Source: Ruegeria discodermiae (lineage in GTDB: Bacteria > Pseudomonadota > Alphaproteobacteria > Rhodobacterales > Rhodobacteraceae). From it: a stretch of 64,000 bases of DNA. The translations under genes and the position numbers were made by a program. This document shows, in pieces, positions 9,411 through 18,381 of the stretch; the stretch's first letter is position 1; the number at the start of each line of letters is the position of its first letter. The stretch spans positions 310,001-374,000 of the forward strand of contig NZ_JAVAMO010000002.1 in assembly GCF_030758345.1 (NCBI RefSeq). The letters are read 5' to 3'. The notes below the pieces were generated by a model. The model did no database searches. It saw only the letters and a program-made list of their open reading frames with translations, and was not told the origin of the DNA.

Positions 9411-11102
9411 TTACCTGCAGCGATTGGGACGTCCATTGTTGCGCGCCACCTGATTGCCCCAGCGCAGCAGGTTGACATTGCAATCGTCGCGGTCGATCGC
9501 CACCTCAATGAAGCACAAACCGTCCCGGCCTTGCGCCTCGGCGATGGCTTCATCCAACTCGCCCTCGGTGGTTGCCCGTGTATTCCAGGCCTTGCCCTCG
9601 CCCGCGCCAAACACCTCGATCAGCCGGGAATAGTCCCAGTTCTTGATCGTGTTATAGGGGCCATCATGGATTTCCACCTCAATCGTGTAGCCGCCATTGT
9701 TGATCAGGAAGATGATCGGGTTCGCATCATAGCGGATCATGGTCGAGATTTCCTGTGCGGTCAGCTGGAACGAGCCGTCACCGATGCAGGAAATCAATCG
9801 GCCATCGCTTTTGCCAAGCGCGTAGCCCAACGTTGCGCCAACCGACCAGCCGATTGAGCCATATTGCATCTGGATCTCGAACCGCGCTCCGTCGGGCAAC
9901 GCAACATCTATGCCGTTGAACCAGGAATCGCCTGTTTCGACCAGCAGGGTGCTGTCGACCCGCAGCAGGCTCTCGATTCGTGCAAAAAGCTGGCGCACGG
10001 TCAACGGAGTTTCAGTGGCGCCGGGGGCGGGTACATGGCGCGGGGTGCGGACCCGCTCAAAGGCCTTGACTGCGCCGTCATTCGGAGCCAGCCGCCCGCT
10101 CAGCGCCTCCAGAAATTCGTCCATGCGCACATTGCTGTACCTTGTCTCGCCCAACTGGACCGAGATGGGATGCGCAATCACCGCCTTGGACCTGTCAAAC
10201 CCAAGCTGATGACCCGTTGTTGTGTAGTCGGTAAAGACCGGCCCGGCAAAAAGCAGTGCGTCGGCTGCATCGACGATCTCACCGCAGCCCGGCGTGCTGA
10301 CCGGGCCCCAGTAGATTCCCATGTAATTCTCGTGCGCCTCGGACAGAAAGCTCTTGGCATTGGGCATTGCCGCCTGTGCATAGCCGCAAGCATCGGCCAG
10401 AGCGCGCAGGGCCGGTTCCGCTCGCGCCGCGCGGGTCTTGCTGCCCGCGATCAAGATCGGGCGTGCGGCGGCGTTCAAAACCGTGGCCGCGTGATCGACG
10501 GCGGCGGCCAGAGAGCTCGGATCACTGGTGACCTGCCGGGCAAAGCTGCGGGAAATCGGCGCAGAGGTTGGCGCATTTGCGATATTCGAGGCGATCTCGA
10601 TATAGACTGGCTTACGGCGCAGCATCGCGGTATCGATGGCCCGGTCAATCGCCACCGGGGCCAGCGAGGGGTGATGGATGCGCACTGCCTCGGCGGTGAC
10701 CCGGTCGAAGATCTCGCGTTGATAGCCGTAATCGACCTCGCCCAGCGTGTGATGCAGATATTCCCACTCGGCCTCGGAATTGGTGTTGGGGCCGCCGGAA
10801 ATGGCGATCATCGGCAGGTCCTCGGCATAGGCCCCGGCCACCGCGTTCAGCAGGCTCAACCCGCCCACCGAAAAGGTGACCACAGCCGCTGAGGGACCAC
10901 CGGTTGCACGCGCATAGCCATCCGCGGCGTATCCTGCGTTTAACTCGTTGCAGCAACTGATCATCCGCAGGTCCGGATTGCTCAGCAACTCATCGAGTAG
11001 CACCAGATTGTAGTCTCCGGGCACTGCGAAATAGTCGCTGATCCCGGCCTCCTGCAAGCGCCGCGCCAGATATGACCCGACCGTCCAATGCTCTGATGCC
11101 AT
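9411..11102 (-). CDS. pdc: Pyruvate decarboxylase (ThDP-dependent 2-oxo acid decarboxylase)
   Basis: 563 residues from the ATG at 11102; the nine-residue longer start is less likely. The product would convert pyruvate (or a related 2-oxo acid) to an aldehyde and CO2 with thiamine diphosphate. Evidence is the catalytic-Glu segment CNELNAGYAADGYAR, the ThDP-binding GDGSFQLTAQEI with INNGGYTIE thirty residues later, and the following HDGPYNTIKNWDY. From memory these closely resemble the Zymomonas and acetic-acid-bacterial enzymes. The family also includes indolepyruvate and phenylpyruvate decarboxylases, but this motif set favours pyruvate. No alcohol or aldehyde dehydrogenase lies next to it in the window. 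Confidence 0.8.
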   Translation of the reverse strand: MASEHWTVGSYLARRLQEAGISDYFAVPGDYNLVLLDELLSNPDLRMISCCNELNAGYAADGYARATGGPSAAVVTFSVGGLSLLNAVAGAYAEDLPMIAISGGPNTNSEAEWEYLHHTLGEVDYGYQREIFDRVTAEAVRIHHPSLAPVAIDRAIDTAMLRRKPVYIEIASNIANAPTSAPISRSFARQVTSDPSSLAAAVDHAATVLNAAARPILIAGSKTRAARAEPALRALADACGYAQAAMPNAKSFLSEAHENYMGIYWGPVSTPGCGEIVDAADALLFAGPVFTDYTTTGHQLGFDRSKAVIAHPISVQLGETRYSNVRMDEFLEALSGRLAPNDGAVKAFERVRTPRHVPAPGATETPLTVRQLFARIESLLRVDSTLLVETGDSWFNGIDVALPDGARFEIQMQYGSIGWSVGATLGYALGKSDGRLISCIGDGSFQLTAQEISTMIRYDANPIIFLINNGGYTIEVEIHDGPYNTIKNWDYSRLIEVFGAGEGKAWNTRATTEGELDEAIAEAQGRDGLCFIEVAIDRDDCNVNLLRWGNQVARNNGRPNRCR

Positions 11103-11403
11103 GGCAATACCTCTCGCGATTGTCCTCAAAAACTGGGAGCTGCTTCTAACCTAGAGGCCGGGTCGCGATCTTGGCAAGTTTGCGCAGCCGGAGGCCCAGC
11201 CTTCGCTTCTCCAATCGATAACTTATCGAGGGCCGATCCCCATCGAGCGTGTCAGGGTTCCCACGAGTAAGCGATTGAGCGTCGCGCTGGAAGTCAGATC
11301 GATATGCCCTCAGCAATCCGGAACTTTGACCTTGATCCCGAAGAACAGAAATCGGTGATCTGAACGGCAATCCTATCTAAACCACCCGCAATAGCTCCGC
11401 AGC
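11103..11403. other. Intergenic region upstream of the pyruvate decarboxylase gene
   Basis: About 300 bases with no supported gene. It must hold the promoter of the decarboxylase/FG-GAP pair. A 74-codon open frame on the minus strand (11146-11370) has no recognisable motif and no convincing ribosome-binding site, so it was not called. No strong hairpin was found. Confidence 0.5.
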
Positions 11404-12483
11404 TCAGGCCAGCGCAACCAGATGGTTGTCCCATTGGCACCCTGAATGGGACAGACCGGCGGGCCGCCCCTGCCCCAGCCGTCCGATCAGGCCGGTCCCG
11501 GCGGTGAAGAAAAACCCCGACGGCCCCGCGCCGAGCCCGCAGACATCCGCGATCTCATGCGCCCCAGCAAAACTGTGACCATCCGCATCGAACACATGCA
11601 GCGCGCCGCCGCGCGGCGCGGTAATCCCTACCCGCGTGCCATCGTGTGAAAAGGCTATGCTGCCCGCATAGCCTTGGGTCCGCGCCTGCTCCGCCTCTGG
11701 CGCGGCCAGAAACACCGGGTCAGAGCCGCGCCAGTGCAGACCCAGCAAGGGCGGATGCAACGTTGCTTCGCCCTGCCATTGCATCGCAAAACCCAGCAAC
11801 CCGTCGTCGCGCAGCGCCAGATGGCGGATCGAGTTCTTGTGCTGGCTCGACGGTGGCGCAACTTGCTCCAGAATCTCACCCTCTGGCCCCATATAGGTCA
11901 GGCTCGGCTCCATGAAGGGCAGGTTCAGCTTGGCGCGCCCGGTATCGGGATGGGTCTCAATCCCGCCATTGGCCACGGCCAGTGTTTCGCCATCCGGCAT
12001 CAGCACCATGTCATGCGGCCCGACCCCACCCGAAGGCATCTCGCCAATCCTGGCATACGCCCGCGCGGCATCCCAGAGCCCGATCACCCCCTGCCCTGCG
12101 TCATAATCGTTCTCGGTGGCGAACAACGTTCGGCCATCGCGCGAAAACACGCCATGGCCGTAAAAATGCCGCCCCGCAGGCGCATCAAGCGTAGCAATGC
12201 GCTGGCCGGACAGACAATTGATCACCAGTGCAAACCGGCCCGGCCTGCGGGCGAAGGCCACCGCCTCGGGCCGAAACGGATGGGCGGCGGCGGCATGACC
12301 CCTACCGGGCAGCGGCAGGTCAAAGACCATCTCACCCGAGGCACGCAGCCCAGCCAGGCGGTAGGAACCATCGGGAAACAGGGCGGCGGCCAGATAATCC
12401 GGCGCGCCGACCTCGGCCCAACCCGTTGCCGGTAGTGTCCCTGTTGCCGCGAGACCGGCAAGAAAACGGCGCCGCGTGGTCAT
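11404..12483 (-). CDS. DUF1513 protein, Tat-exported beta-propeller of an iron operon
   Basis: The start at 12483 (MTTRRRFLAGLAATG) gives a twin-arginine signal peptide, cleaved near GWA. A longer frame begins at 12537 but would overlap the upstream gene. The body has short beta-propeller-like units such as GHGVFSRDGRTLFATENDYD and VGPHDMVLMPDGETLAVANGG, typical of DUF1513 proteins. These are found next to imelysin and di-haem oxidoreductase genes, as here. The gene begins one base after the upstream imelysin stop and closes a six-gene operon. Its role is likely periplasmic and tied to iron handling; the biochemical function is unknown. Confidence 0.8.
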   Translation of the reverse strand: MTTRRRFLAGLAATGTLPATGWAEVGAPDYLAAALFPDGSYRLAGLRASGEMVFDLPLPGRGHAAAAHPFRPEAVAFARRPGRFALVINCLSGQRIATLDAPAGRHFYGHGVFSRDGRTLFATENDYDAGQGVIGLWDAARAYARIGEMPSGGVGPHDMVLMPDGETLAVANGGIETHPDTGRAKLNLPFMEPSLTYMGPEGEILEQVAPPSSQHKNSIRHLALRDDGLLGFAMQWQGEATLHPPLLGLHWRGSDPVFLAAPEAEQARTQGYAGSIAFSHDGTRVGITAPRGGALHVFDADGHSFAGAHEIADVCGLGAGPSGFFFTAGTGLIGRLGQGRPAGLSHSGCQWDNHLVALA

Positions 12484-12484
12484 C

Positions 12485-13480
12485 TCAATCTCCGTCCAGC
12501 GAATTGAACCCCGCCGCGACGCCCAGTTGCGGGCCAAGGCGGGTTGCGGCGATCGCGCGAATCTCGTCGATGCTGTTCCTCAGCGCCTCGACCCGGAACC
12601 GGCCCTGCGGCGTGGCGACGCCAGCGAAAACCGGATCCTCCAGCCGCTCGGCCAGCGCAATGCTGCGATCGAACGCGGCATCAAGTTCCGCCGCCGTCCC
12701 GGGATGCCCCTGCGAGAGCAGCGCCGCCAGTTCGCGCAGCGCGGCCAGCGACAGGATTACGTTGCGCAGCGACCGCTCCGAGCGGCGCGCCTCGGCGCGG
12801 TTCGGGCGCGGCTTGTCGAAACTGCCCATCGGGCGGCCCAGCCGTGTATCAGAGGTGAATTGCAGCCCCGTCGTGAGTGCCTTGAACAGTTCCTGCGCCG
12901 CTTCCTCGTCGCTGCGATAGCGGCTGTCGGGGCCGGGCGCGGTCAGCAGCGCGGCATAATGGGGCGCCCAGTCGGACAGGATATCGACCGCGATCCGGTC
13001 CATGTCCTCGGCAATGGCGCGGATCAGATCGCAGCGATAGCCGTCCTCGCCCGCCGTCGAAAGCTGGGCATCATACAGCAGAAACTCCAACGCAAAGAGG
13101 CCCCGCGCAGCTATAGACACCTCAGAAAACTGCGCCGGGTTCTTCACCGCCGGGTCCTGATCCGCGATCAGCGCTGACAGCGCTTTCGGCGTGAACCCTT
13201 TGGTGTCAGGCCAGAAGGCCATGGCAAAGGCGCGATCCTGCGTCTCGGTTGGGCCAAAGCGCAGATGTGACACGGCCATCCAGGCATCAAACGCGTCGTG
13301 ATAGGGCGCCTCAAGGCCGGTGCAAGCCTCAACACTGGCAGCTTTTAGCGCCTCGGTGCGCTGCGCCAGCGTCTGAAACCCCGGCAGGACATGGCTGTCG
13401 ACCACCTGCTGCACCAGAGGCGACTGGGCAAGAGCAGCACCGGGGAAGAACATCAGGCACAGGGCAAACACGCGTATCAT
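12485..13480 (-). CDS. Imelysin-family periplasmic protein (second copy)
   Basis: 331 residues with a signal peptide (MIRVFALCLMFFPGAALAQ). The family fold is marked by an RFGPTE-type segment and by GLFALEFLLYD, which stands where imelysins carry the GxHxxE metal motif. The His is replaced by Ala here, so metal binding may be altered; the first imelysin of the operon keeps GYHAIEFLLWG. Imelysin/EfeO-like proteins act in periplasmic iron uptake. The start codon directly abuts the di-haem oxidoreductase stop and the stop is one base from the DUF1513 start, so translation is probably coupled. Confidence 0.8.
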   Translation of the reverse strand: MIRVFALCLMFFPGAALAQSPLVQQVVDSHVLPGFQTLAQRTEALKAASVEACTGLEAPYHDAFDAWMAVSHLRFGPTETQDRAFAMAFWPDTKGFTPKALSALIADQDPAVKNPAQFSEVSIAARGLFALEFLLYDAQLSTAGEDGYRCDLIRAIAEDMDRIAVDILSDWAPHYAALLTAPGPDSRYRSDEEAAQELFKALTTGLQFTSDTRLGRPMGSFDKPRPNRAEARRSERSLRNVILSLAALRELAALLSQGHPGTAAELDAAFDRSIALAERLEDPVFAGVATPQGRFRVEALRNSIDEIRAIAATRLGPQLGVAAGFNSLDGD

Positions 13481-15004
13481 CTAAAGGCTCTCCAGAAATC
13501 GGATCAGGGCGTCACGGTCACGTTTGGGCATCTCGATCACCGCATCCCGCTGGACCTGCGCCTCACCGCCATGCCACAGCACGGCCTCAAGCAGCGAGCG
13601 CGCGCGCCCGTCATGCAGAAACCGGGTGTGGCCCGAGACCTGCTCGGTCAGGCCGATGCCCCAAAGCGGCGGCGTGCGCCATTCCCGTCCGGTGGCGCGG
13701 CCCTTGGGGCGGTTATCGGCCAGCCCCTCGCCCATGTCATGCAGCAACATGTTGGTATAGGGCCAGATCAGCTGGAAACTGTGCTCGGGGCGGTCCTCAA
13801 GCCGATGGGTGACAAAGGCGGGCGAGTGGCAGGACACGCAGCCGGTCTCATTGAACACCTGCTTGCCGCGCAGCACGTCCGGGTCATCCACGTCGCGCCG
13901 GGCGGGCACGCCCAGATTACGGCTATAGAAACTGGTGAGGTCCAGCGCCACCTGATCCACCTCATGCACGCGCACCGGGTCGTCGCCATGCGGCGCGGCG
14001 AGGCAATCCACCTGCGCTTCGGTGCAATCACCCGCAGGCGCGGGAAAGAGCGGCGAGGAAATCCCGATATCGCCGGAAAATGCGGCCGCTGATTGCTGGC
14101 TTATGGTGGGCTGACCCGCCTTGTGTCCGAACCGACCCAGCATGGGGCGGCCTTGTTCCAGCGACCAGACGATATTGGCGCGGCCCGATATGCCATCGCC
14201 ATCCGCGTCCTCGGGATCGGCGCGCGCCAGAATATCCGCCGTTGGAATGGCTTCCAGAAGGCCAAGCCCGATCATCTGTGGTGCGACGCGCGGGCTGAGC
14301 ATCGCCTCAGGGTGCAACGGTCCATAACCGAGATCATCCACATGATAGATCGGCTTGCGCAATGTCGCCTGCTCGCCCTCCGACAGGGTCAGATCAATCA
14401 CTTCATAGGTGATGCGCAGCGTGTATTCCGCCGAATGACCGGGCAAGGCGAAATCCTGCAGTTGTTCGCCATAGACCGGGTCGGGCTGCGTCGCCAGATA
14501 GCCCTCGATCGCTTCCGCGCCCGCCTCGCCGGGAACAGATATCCGCAGCAGGAAAGATACCGGGCTGTCATCGGGCGAAAGCGGCGGATGGCCGCGGCCG
14601 TCCTTGATGTGGCAGCGCTGGCAGGCGCGTGCGTTATAAAGCGGCCCCAACCCGTCAGAGGCCAGGGTCGATGAGGGCGACGACACCCAGATCTTCTTGA
14701 ACAGCCCGTTGCCGACCCGGAAATCCAGCTCCTGCTCAAAGCTCAGATTGGCCGAGGGTTGCGAGAACGCATCCGCATCGCTGCGCGCCCGCACGGTGGC
14801 GGCCCCTGCAGACAGGTGTTCGAATTGCTGGGGTCGCGAAAAATCCGAGGCCGGGGCGGTGATGGCGGCGATCCGCGCGGTCTCTTCCTCGGTCCGGGGC
14901 AGAACGTTCAGATGCCGGTCGCGCAGCGGCGCGGTCTCTGTCTCTGCCGCGAAGCTGGCCGGGCCGATCAGCCCGGCCAGAACAACAAGGCTACTCAGCC
15001 TCAT
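13481..15004 (-). CDS. Di-haem c-type oxidoreductase (DUF1111, putative peroxidase)
   Basis: The start at 15004 ([20 protein letters not shown]) gives a proper signal peptide and a 14-base overlap with bfr. Longer in-frame starts would lie deeper within bfr and spoil the signal peptide. About 507 residues with two c-type haem motifs, CQRCH and CVSCH, and a calcium-loop-like DADGDGISG. The ending THLFLDGRAR-like segment ([23 protein letters not shown]) is typical of these di-haem thiol oxidoreductase/peroxidase proteins. Family and context suggest a periplasmic electron-transfer enzyme helping iron redox change during uptake; that role is inference. Confidence 0.85.
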   Translation of the reverse strand: MRLSSLVVLAGLIGPASFAAETETAPLRDRHLNVLPRTEEETARIAAITAPASDFSRPQQFEHLSAGAATVRARSDADAFSQPSANLSFEQELDFRVGNGLFKKIWVSSPSSTLASDGLGPLYNARACQRCHIKDGRGHPPLSPDDSPVSFLLRISVPGEAGAEAIEGYLATQPDPVYGEQLQDFALPGHSAEYTLRITYEVIDLTLSEGEQATLRKPIYHVDDLGYGPLHPEAMLSPRVAPQMIGLGLLEAIPTADILARADPEDADGDGISGRANIVWSLEQGRPMLGRFGHKAGQPTISQQSAAAFSGDIGISSPLFPAPAGDCTEAQVDCLAAPHGDDPVRVHEVDQVALDLTSFYSRNLGVPARRDVDDPDVLRGKQVFNETGCVSCHSPAFVTHRLEDRPEHSFQLIWPYTNMLLHDMGEGLADNRPKGRATGREWRTPPLWGIGLTEQVSGHTRFLHDGRARSLLEAVLWHGGEAQVQRDAVIEMPKRDRDALIRFLESL

Positions 15005-15476
15005 CCATTTTCGATGCGTTGAGCTGCGCATAGTTTTCCGCACCGATCCGGTCATGAAGTTCAAGCTGGGTTTCGAGGAAGTCGATATGACCCTCTTCAT
15101 CGGCCAGCAACCCCTCGAACAGCGCCATCGAGACAAAATCGCCCACCGACTGGCAGTATTTCCGCGCCTCGGTGTAAAGCGCCTGCGCCTCCTGCTCGGC
15201 AGCCAAATCGCATTCCATGGTCTCCTTCGGGGTCTGACCAATCCGCAGCGGGTTCAGCTTTTGCAGATTGGGATGGCCTTCCAGGAAGATGATCCGCTCG
15301 ATCAGCTTGTCGGCATGTTCCATCTCTTCGATGGATTCCTCGCGGCTTTTCTTGGCCATATGGCCCAGGCCCCAATCATCCTGCAGCCGGTAGTGCAGCC
15401 AGTACTGGCTGACCGCCGTCAGTTCGTGCCGGAGAGACTCGTTGAGGTATTCAATGACTTTGCTATCGCCTTGCAT
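14991..15476 (-). CDS. bfr: Bacterioferritin
   Basis: 161 residues, full length for the family. It stores iron as a 24-subunit haem-containing shell. Ferroxidase ligands are visible as E18 (RHELTA), E51 and H54 (EEMEHADK), with the later pair in AAEQEAQ and [10 protein letters not shown]. The haem-ligand Met is M52. The message overlaps the end of bfd by 58 bases, and the ATG has its own AAAGGA eight bases upstream, inside bfd. Its stop lies inside the start of the di-haem gene. Co-expression with bfd is the usual arrangement for iron storage and release. Confidence 0.95.
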   Translation of the reverse strand: MQGDSKVIEYLNESLRHELTAVSQYWLHYRLQDDWGLGHMAKKSREESIEEMEHADKLIERIIFLEGHPNLQKLNPLRIGQTPKETMECDLAAEQEAQALYTEARKYCQSVGDFVSMALFEGLLADEEGHIDFLETQLELHDRIGAENYAQLNASKMDEAE

Positions 15477-15718
15477 TCGCTGGGTTCCTTTGTTGCTCCG
15501 CCCCTAAGGGACCGGAGTTGAACGGGTATTTCCAAGTTATCGTTTTTTCTCATGGAGTCTAAGAAAAGTGGCATGCAGCCGCCGCAATCCGCGGCCTTGC
15601 CAAGTGCTCGATAAATTTTGCCCGGTGTGATCAGGGCCTGCGGGTCCGAGGCGCGCATCCAGTCGATGGCGGCGTCGATTTCGGTGTCCGAAATGTTTTG
15701 GCAGTGACAGACAATCAT
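15419..15718 (-). CDS. bfd: Bacterioferritin-associated [2Fe-2S] ferredoxin
   Basis: 99 residues. The Fer2_BFD domain is complete in residues 1-50: the cluster cysteines are C4 and C6 (MIVCHC) and C45 and C48 (DCGGC). Bfd reduces stored iron in bacterioferritin for release. The typical protein is about 64 residues. Here about 35 extra residues follow because the frame runs 58 bases into bfr. The tail is Ser/Thr-rich and has no motif, so it may be simple read-on. Position between an imelysin gene and bfr fits an iron-regulated operon. Confidence 0.9.
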   Translation of the reverse strand: MIVCHCQNISDTEIDAAIDWMRASDPQALITPGKIYRALGKAADCGGCMPLFLDSMRKNDNLEIPVQLRSLRGGATKEPSECKAIAKSLNTSTSLSGTN

Positions 15719-15771
15719 GGGTGCATCCTGATCAAACGGGCCGGGCGCTGGCTGCGCCCGGCGGTTACTCG

Positions 15772-17043
15772 TTACTGGAAAACCGCATCCGGGTTATCCA
15801 GGCTGTCAGAGCCTTCGATTTCCAGTTGATCGAGGCCAAGGGCGCTGACCACGCGTTCGATGCCTTTGGTTTGATCGACCAGACCGGCCACGCCGCCCAT
15901 CACCAGCGCCTCGCCAGCGGCATTGCCGCGTTCCAGCATCTGATCATAGGCAAAGCCAGCCTCGGCAGCGGTCTTGATCCGCCCAAGCGCCAGCATCGTG
16001 TTGGCCAGTTTTAGCTTCATCTCAGCATCCAGCGCCGGATCGGCCTGGATCACCAGATCGCTCAGGCTAGGGCCTGAGACCAGCGTGCCATCCGCACCCA
16101 CATATTGCCCCAAATAGACGTTCTGTACGCCCAGCCCGTCATAGTAATGGTCGTTATGGGTGTTGTCGGCAAAGCAGGAATGCTCTTCTTCGGGATCGTT
16201 CAGCATCAGGCCAAGGCGCATCCGCTCACCTGCGGTTTCGCCATAAGACAGCGAGCCCATGCCGGTCAGGATCGCCACAACGCCCGCATCTTCATTTGCG
16301 CTAAGCGCGCCGCGCGCATCGCCGCCCTCGGCCCATTGCGCCGCCATCCATTCCAGATCGCTCACCAACAGGTCGGTTGCCGCCTTCAGATAGGCCGCGC
16401 GGCGGTCGCAATTGCCATTGGTGCAATCCGCACCCTGGGCGTAGTCGGTCCAAGGGCGGTTGCCCGCGCCAGTGCCATGCCCGTTCAGGTCCTGACCCCA
16501 GAGCAGGAATTCGATGGCGTGATAACCGGTGGCCACGTTGGCCTCGATCCCGTCCGCCTCATGCAGGGTATCGGCCAGCAGGTCCGGCGTGATCTCACTG
16601 GCGTCGATTTCATTGCCCGACAGGTTGAAGTTCGGATTTGCAATTACGTTCAGAACCGCGAATTCATTGTCGTCGGTGGGTCCACCATACGAGGCGTCCA
16701 CATAATCGATCAGACCTTCATCCAGCGGCCAGGCGTTCACCTTGCCTTCCCAATCGTCCACGATCGCATTGCCGAAGCGGTAGACCTCGGTCTGCTGATA
16801 GGGCACACGCGAGACCAGCCAAGCCGCCTTGGCCGCCTGCAGGGTTTCCGCCGAAGGGTTTGCGATCAGCGCATCGACTGCCGCTTGCAGCAGTTTCGCG
16901 GTTGCAACGCTGTCGCCATATTTCGCCGCCGCGATGTTCGAATAGTTGGCCAGCACATCAGCCTTGCTGACCTCGGCTGACGCTGAACCCGGCGCGCTCA
17001 GCGCAATCGCTGCAAACGCCGTCGAAAGAAGCGCAGTTCTCAT
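15772..17043 (-). CDS. Imelysin-family iron-regulated periplasmic protein (IrpA-like)
   Basis: 423 residues, first gene of the iron operon. It has a signal peptide (MRTALLSTAFAAIALSAPGSASAE) and the full imelysin signature GYHAIEFLLWGQDLNGHGTGAG, with the GxHxxE metal motif, plus RFGNAIVDDWEGKVNAWPLDEG upstream of it. The size and the C-terminal helical repeat match the IrpA/imelysin group rather than the shorter EfeO M75 domain alone. It is predicted to bind or present iron in the periplasm. A strong inverted repeat 73 bases upstream (17116-17155) is a candidate operator for the whole operon. Confidence 0.85.
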   Translation of the reverse strand: MRTALLSTAFAAIALSAPGSASAEVSKADVLANYSNIAAAKYGDSVATAKLLQAAVDALIANPSAETLQAAKAAWLVSRVPYQQTEVYRFGNAIVDDWEGKVNAWPLDEGLIDYVDASYGGPTDDNEFAVLNVIANPNFNLSGNEIDASEITPDLLADTLHEADGIEANVATGYHAIEFLLWGQDLNGHGTGAGNRPWTDYAQGADCTNGNCDRRAAYLKAATDLLVSDLEWMAAQWAEGGDARGALSANEDAGVVAILTGMGSLSYGETAGERMRLGLMLNDPEEEHSCFADNTHNDHYYDGLGVQNVYLGQYVGADGTLVSGPSLSDLVIQADPALDAEMKLKLANTMLALGRIKTAAEAGFAYDQMLERGNAAGEALVMGGVAGLVDQTKGIERVVSALGLDQLEIEGSDSLDNPDAVFQ

Positions 17044-17115
17044 CTGAAATATCCCTTGTTCTGCTTTGGTCCCGCTCTGCCCCCAGGACGGGACTCAGAA
17101 AGACGCGCCAAAACT

Positions 17116-17155
17116 GAGTAATTTAATCGGGATAGTCAACCCGAGTTTTTTACTC
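17116..17155. promoter_or_regulatory. Inverted repeat between imelysin operon and nadA (candidate operator)
   Basis: GAGTAATTTAATCGGG (17116-17131) and CCCGAGTTTTTTACTC (17140-17155) are inverted repeats matching at 12 of 16 positions around an 8-base spacer. The site lies between divergent genes, 73 bases from the imelysin start and about 130 from nadA. A TGA-N9-TCG at 17115 is one base off the TGA-N9-TCA iron-Rhodo-box. It could be an iron-responsive operator; which regulator binds is unknown. Confidence 0.45.
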
Positions 17156-17283
17156 TGGATTGCAAATCCCTGTGTCCGAAAGACGCACCAGGGCAGCGGA
17201 ACGGAAAGAATCTGTCAAAAAACCGTCACGTTAGCGCTGGCGCAGGGGCCTTGCTGGTGGCCAAGCAGGGCGAAACTTCTTAT

Positions 17284-18372
17284 ATGCACCCCGGACTCAA
17301 CAAACCGGGGGCTATTCCCTTGTTCGATCTGCCAACGCTTCGCGCCTCGCTTTCCGACAAATACGATCTTGCGCCCTCGCCCGAGATCGCGGCTGAGCTG
17401 AGCCATATCTATGACCGGATGAGCCGGGTCGTCACGCCCGCCGACTGGGCGATCTATGCGCCATACGTCAAGGCGATCAACGCGCTCAAGAAAGAGCGTA
17501 ACGCTGTGATCCTGGGCCATAACTACATGACGCCCGAGATTTATCACGGCATCTCCGATTTCGGTGGCGACAGCCTGCAACTGGCGATCAAGGCAACCGA
17601 GGTCGAGGCGGATGTGATCGTGCAATGCGGCGTGCATTTCATGGCCGAGACCTCGAAAATCCTGAGCCCCGAGAAAACAGTGTTGATGCCTGATATGGAG
17701 GCCGGTTGCTCGCTGGCCGAATCCATCACCGCCGAAGGCGTGGAAGAGATGCGCCGCCGCTATCCCGGCGCGCCGGTGGTCACCTATGTGAACACCACCG
17801 CCGAGGTCAAAGCGGCCTCGGATATCTGCTGCACCTCATCGAACGCCGCCCAGATCGTCGCCGCGCAAGACAGCGACACTGTGATCATGACGCCGGACCA
17901 GTATCTGGCGCAGAACGTGGCCAAGGAGGTTCCGCAGAAAAACATCGTCTGGTGGGAAGGCTCCTGCATCGTGCACGAGCAATACTCGGCCAAAGACCTG
18001 CGCGATTTCCGCGAATGGAACCCGGGCACACGCCTGATCGCGCATCCCGAATGCCCGCCTGACGTGGTGGCCGAGGCCGATTTCTCCGGCTCCACCAGCG
18101 GCATCATCAAATATGTCACCGACGAGAAGCCGGAAAAGGCGCTGTTGATCACCGAATGCTCAATGGCCTCGAACATCTCGGACCAGCTGCCCGAGGTTGA
18201 TTTCGTCGGCCCCTGCAACATGTGCCCCTTCATGAAGAAGATCACGCTGGAGAAGGTGCTTTATGCCCTCGACACCATGACCGGTCAGGTCGAGGTTGAC
18301 CCGAGCGTCGCCGACAAGGCGCGCCTGTCGGTGCAGCGGATGATCGACCTCAGCCATCAGCTCGGTATCTGA
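17284..18372 (+). CDS. nadA: Quinolinate synthase A
   Basis: 362 residues from the ATG at 17284; an 11-residue longer TTG start is less likely. It condenses iminoaspartate with dihydroxyacetone phosphate to quinolinate and needs a [4Fe-4S] cluster. Conserved segments with the likely cluster cysteines are VQCGVHFMAETSKIL, AHPECPPDVV and CNMCPFMKKITLE. Also present is LGHNYMTPEIYHG, the substrate-binding region. It is the first gene of nadABC, with nine bases to nadB. Its cluster makes NAD synthesis iron dependent, which may matter given the divergent iron operon. Confidence 0.95.
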   Translation: MHPGLNKPGAIPLFDLPTLRASLSDKYDLAPSPEIAAELSHIYDRMSRVVTPADWAIYAPYVKAINALKKERNAVILGHNYMTPEIYHGISDFGGDSLQLAIKATEVEADVIVQCGVHFMAETSKILSPEKTVLMPDMEAGCSLAESITAEGVEEMRRRYPGAPVVTYVNTTAEVKAASDICCTSSNAAQIVAAQDSDTVIMTPDQYLAQNVAKEVPQKNIVWWEGSCIVHEQYSAKDLRDFREWNPGTRLIAHPECPPDVVAEADFSGSTSGIIKYVTDEKPEKALLITECSMASNISDQLPEVDFVGPCNMCPFMKKITLEKVLYALDTMTGQVEVDPSVADKARLSVQRMIDLSHQLGI

Positions 18373-18381
18373 GTTCGTCCA

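Noticed and set aside
11146-11370. 74-codon minus-strand open frame upstream of the pyruvate decarboxylase gene
   Set aside because: No motif, no good ribosome-binding site, and it lies where the promoter must be.
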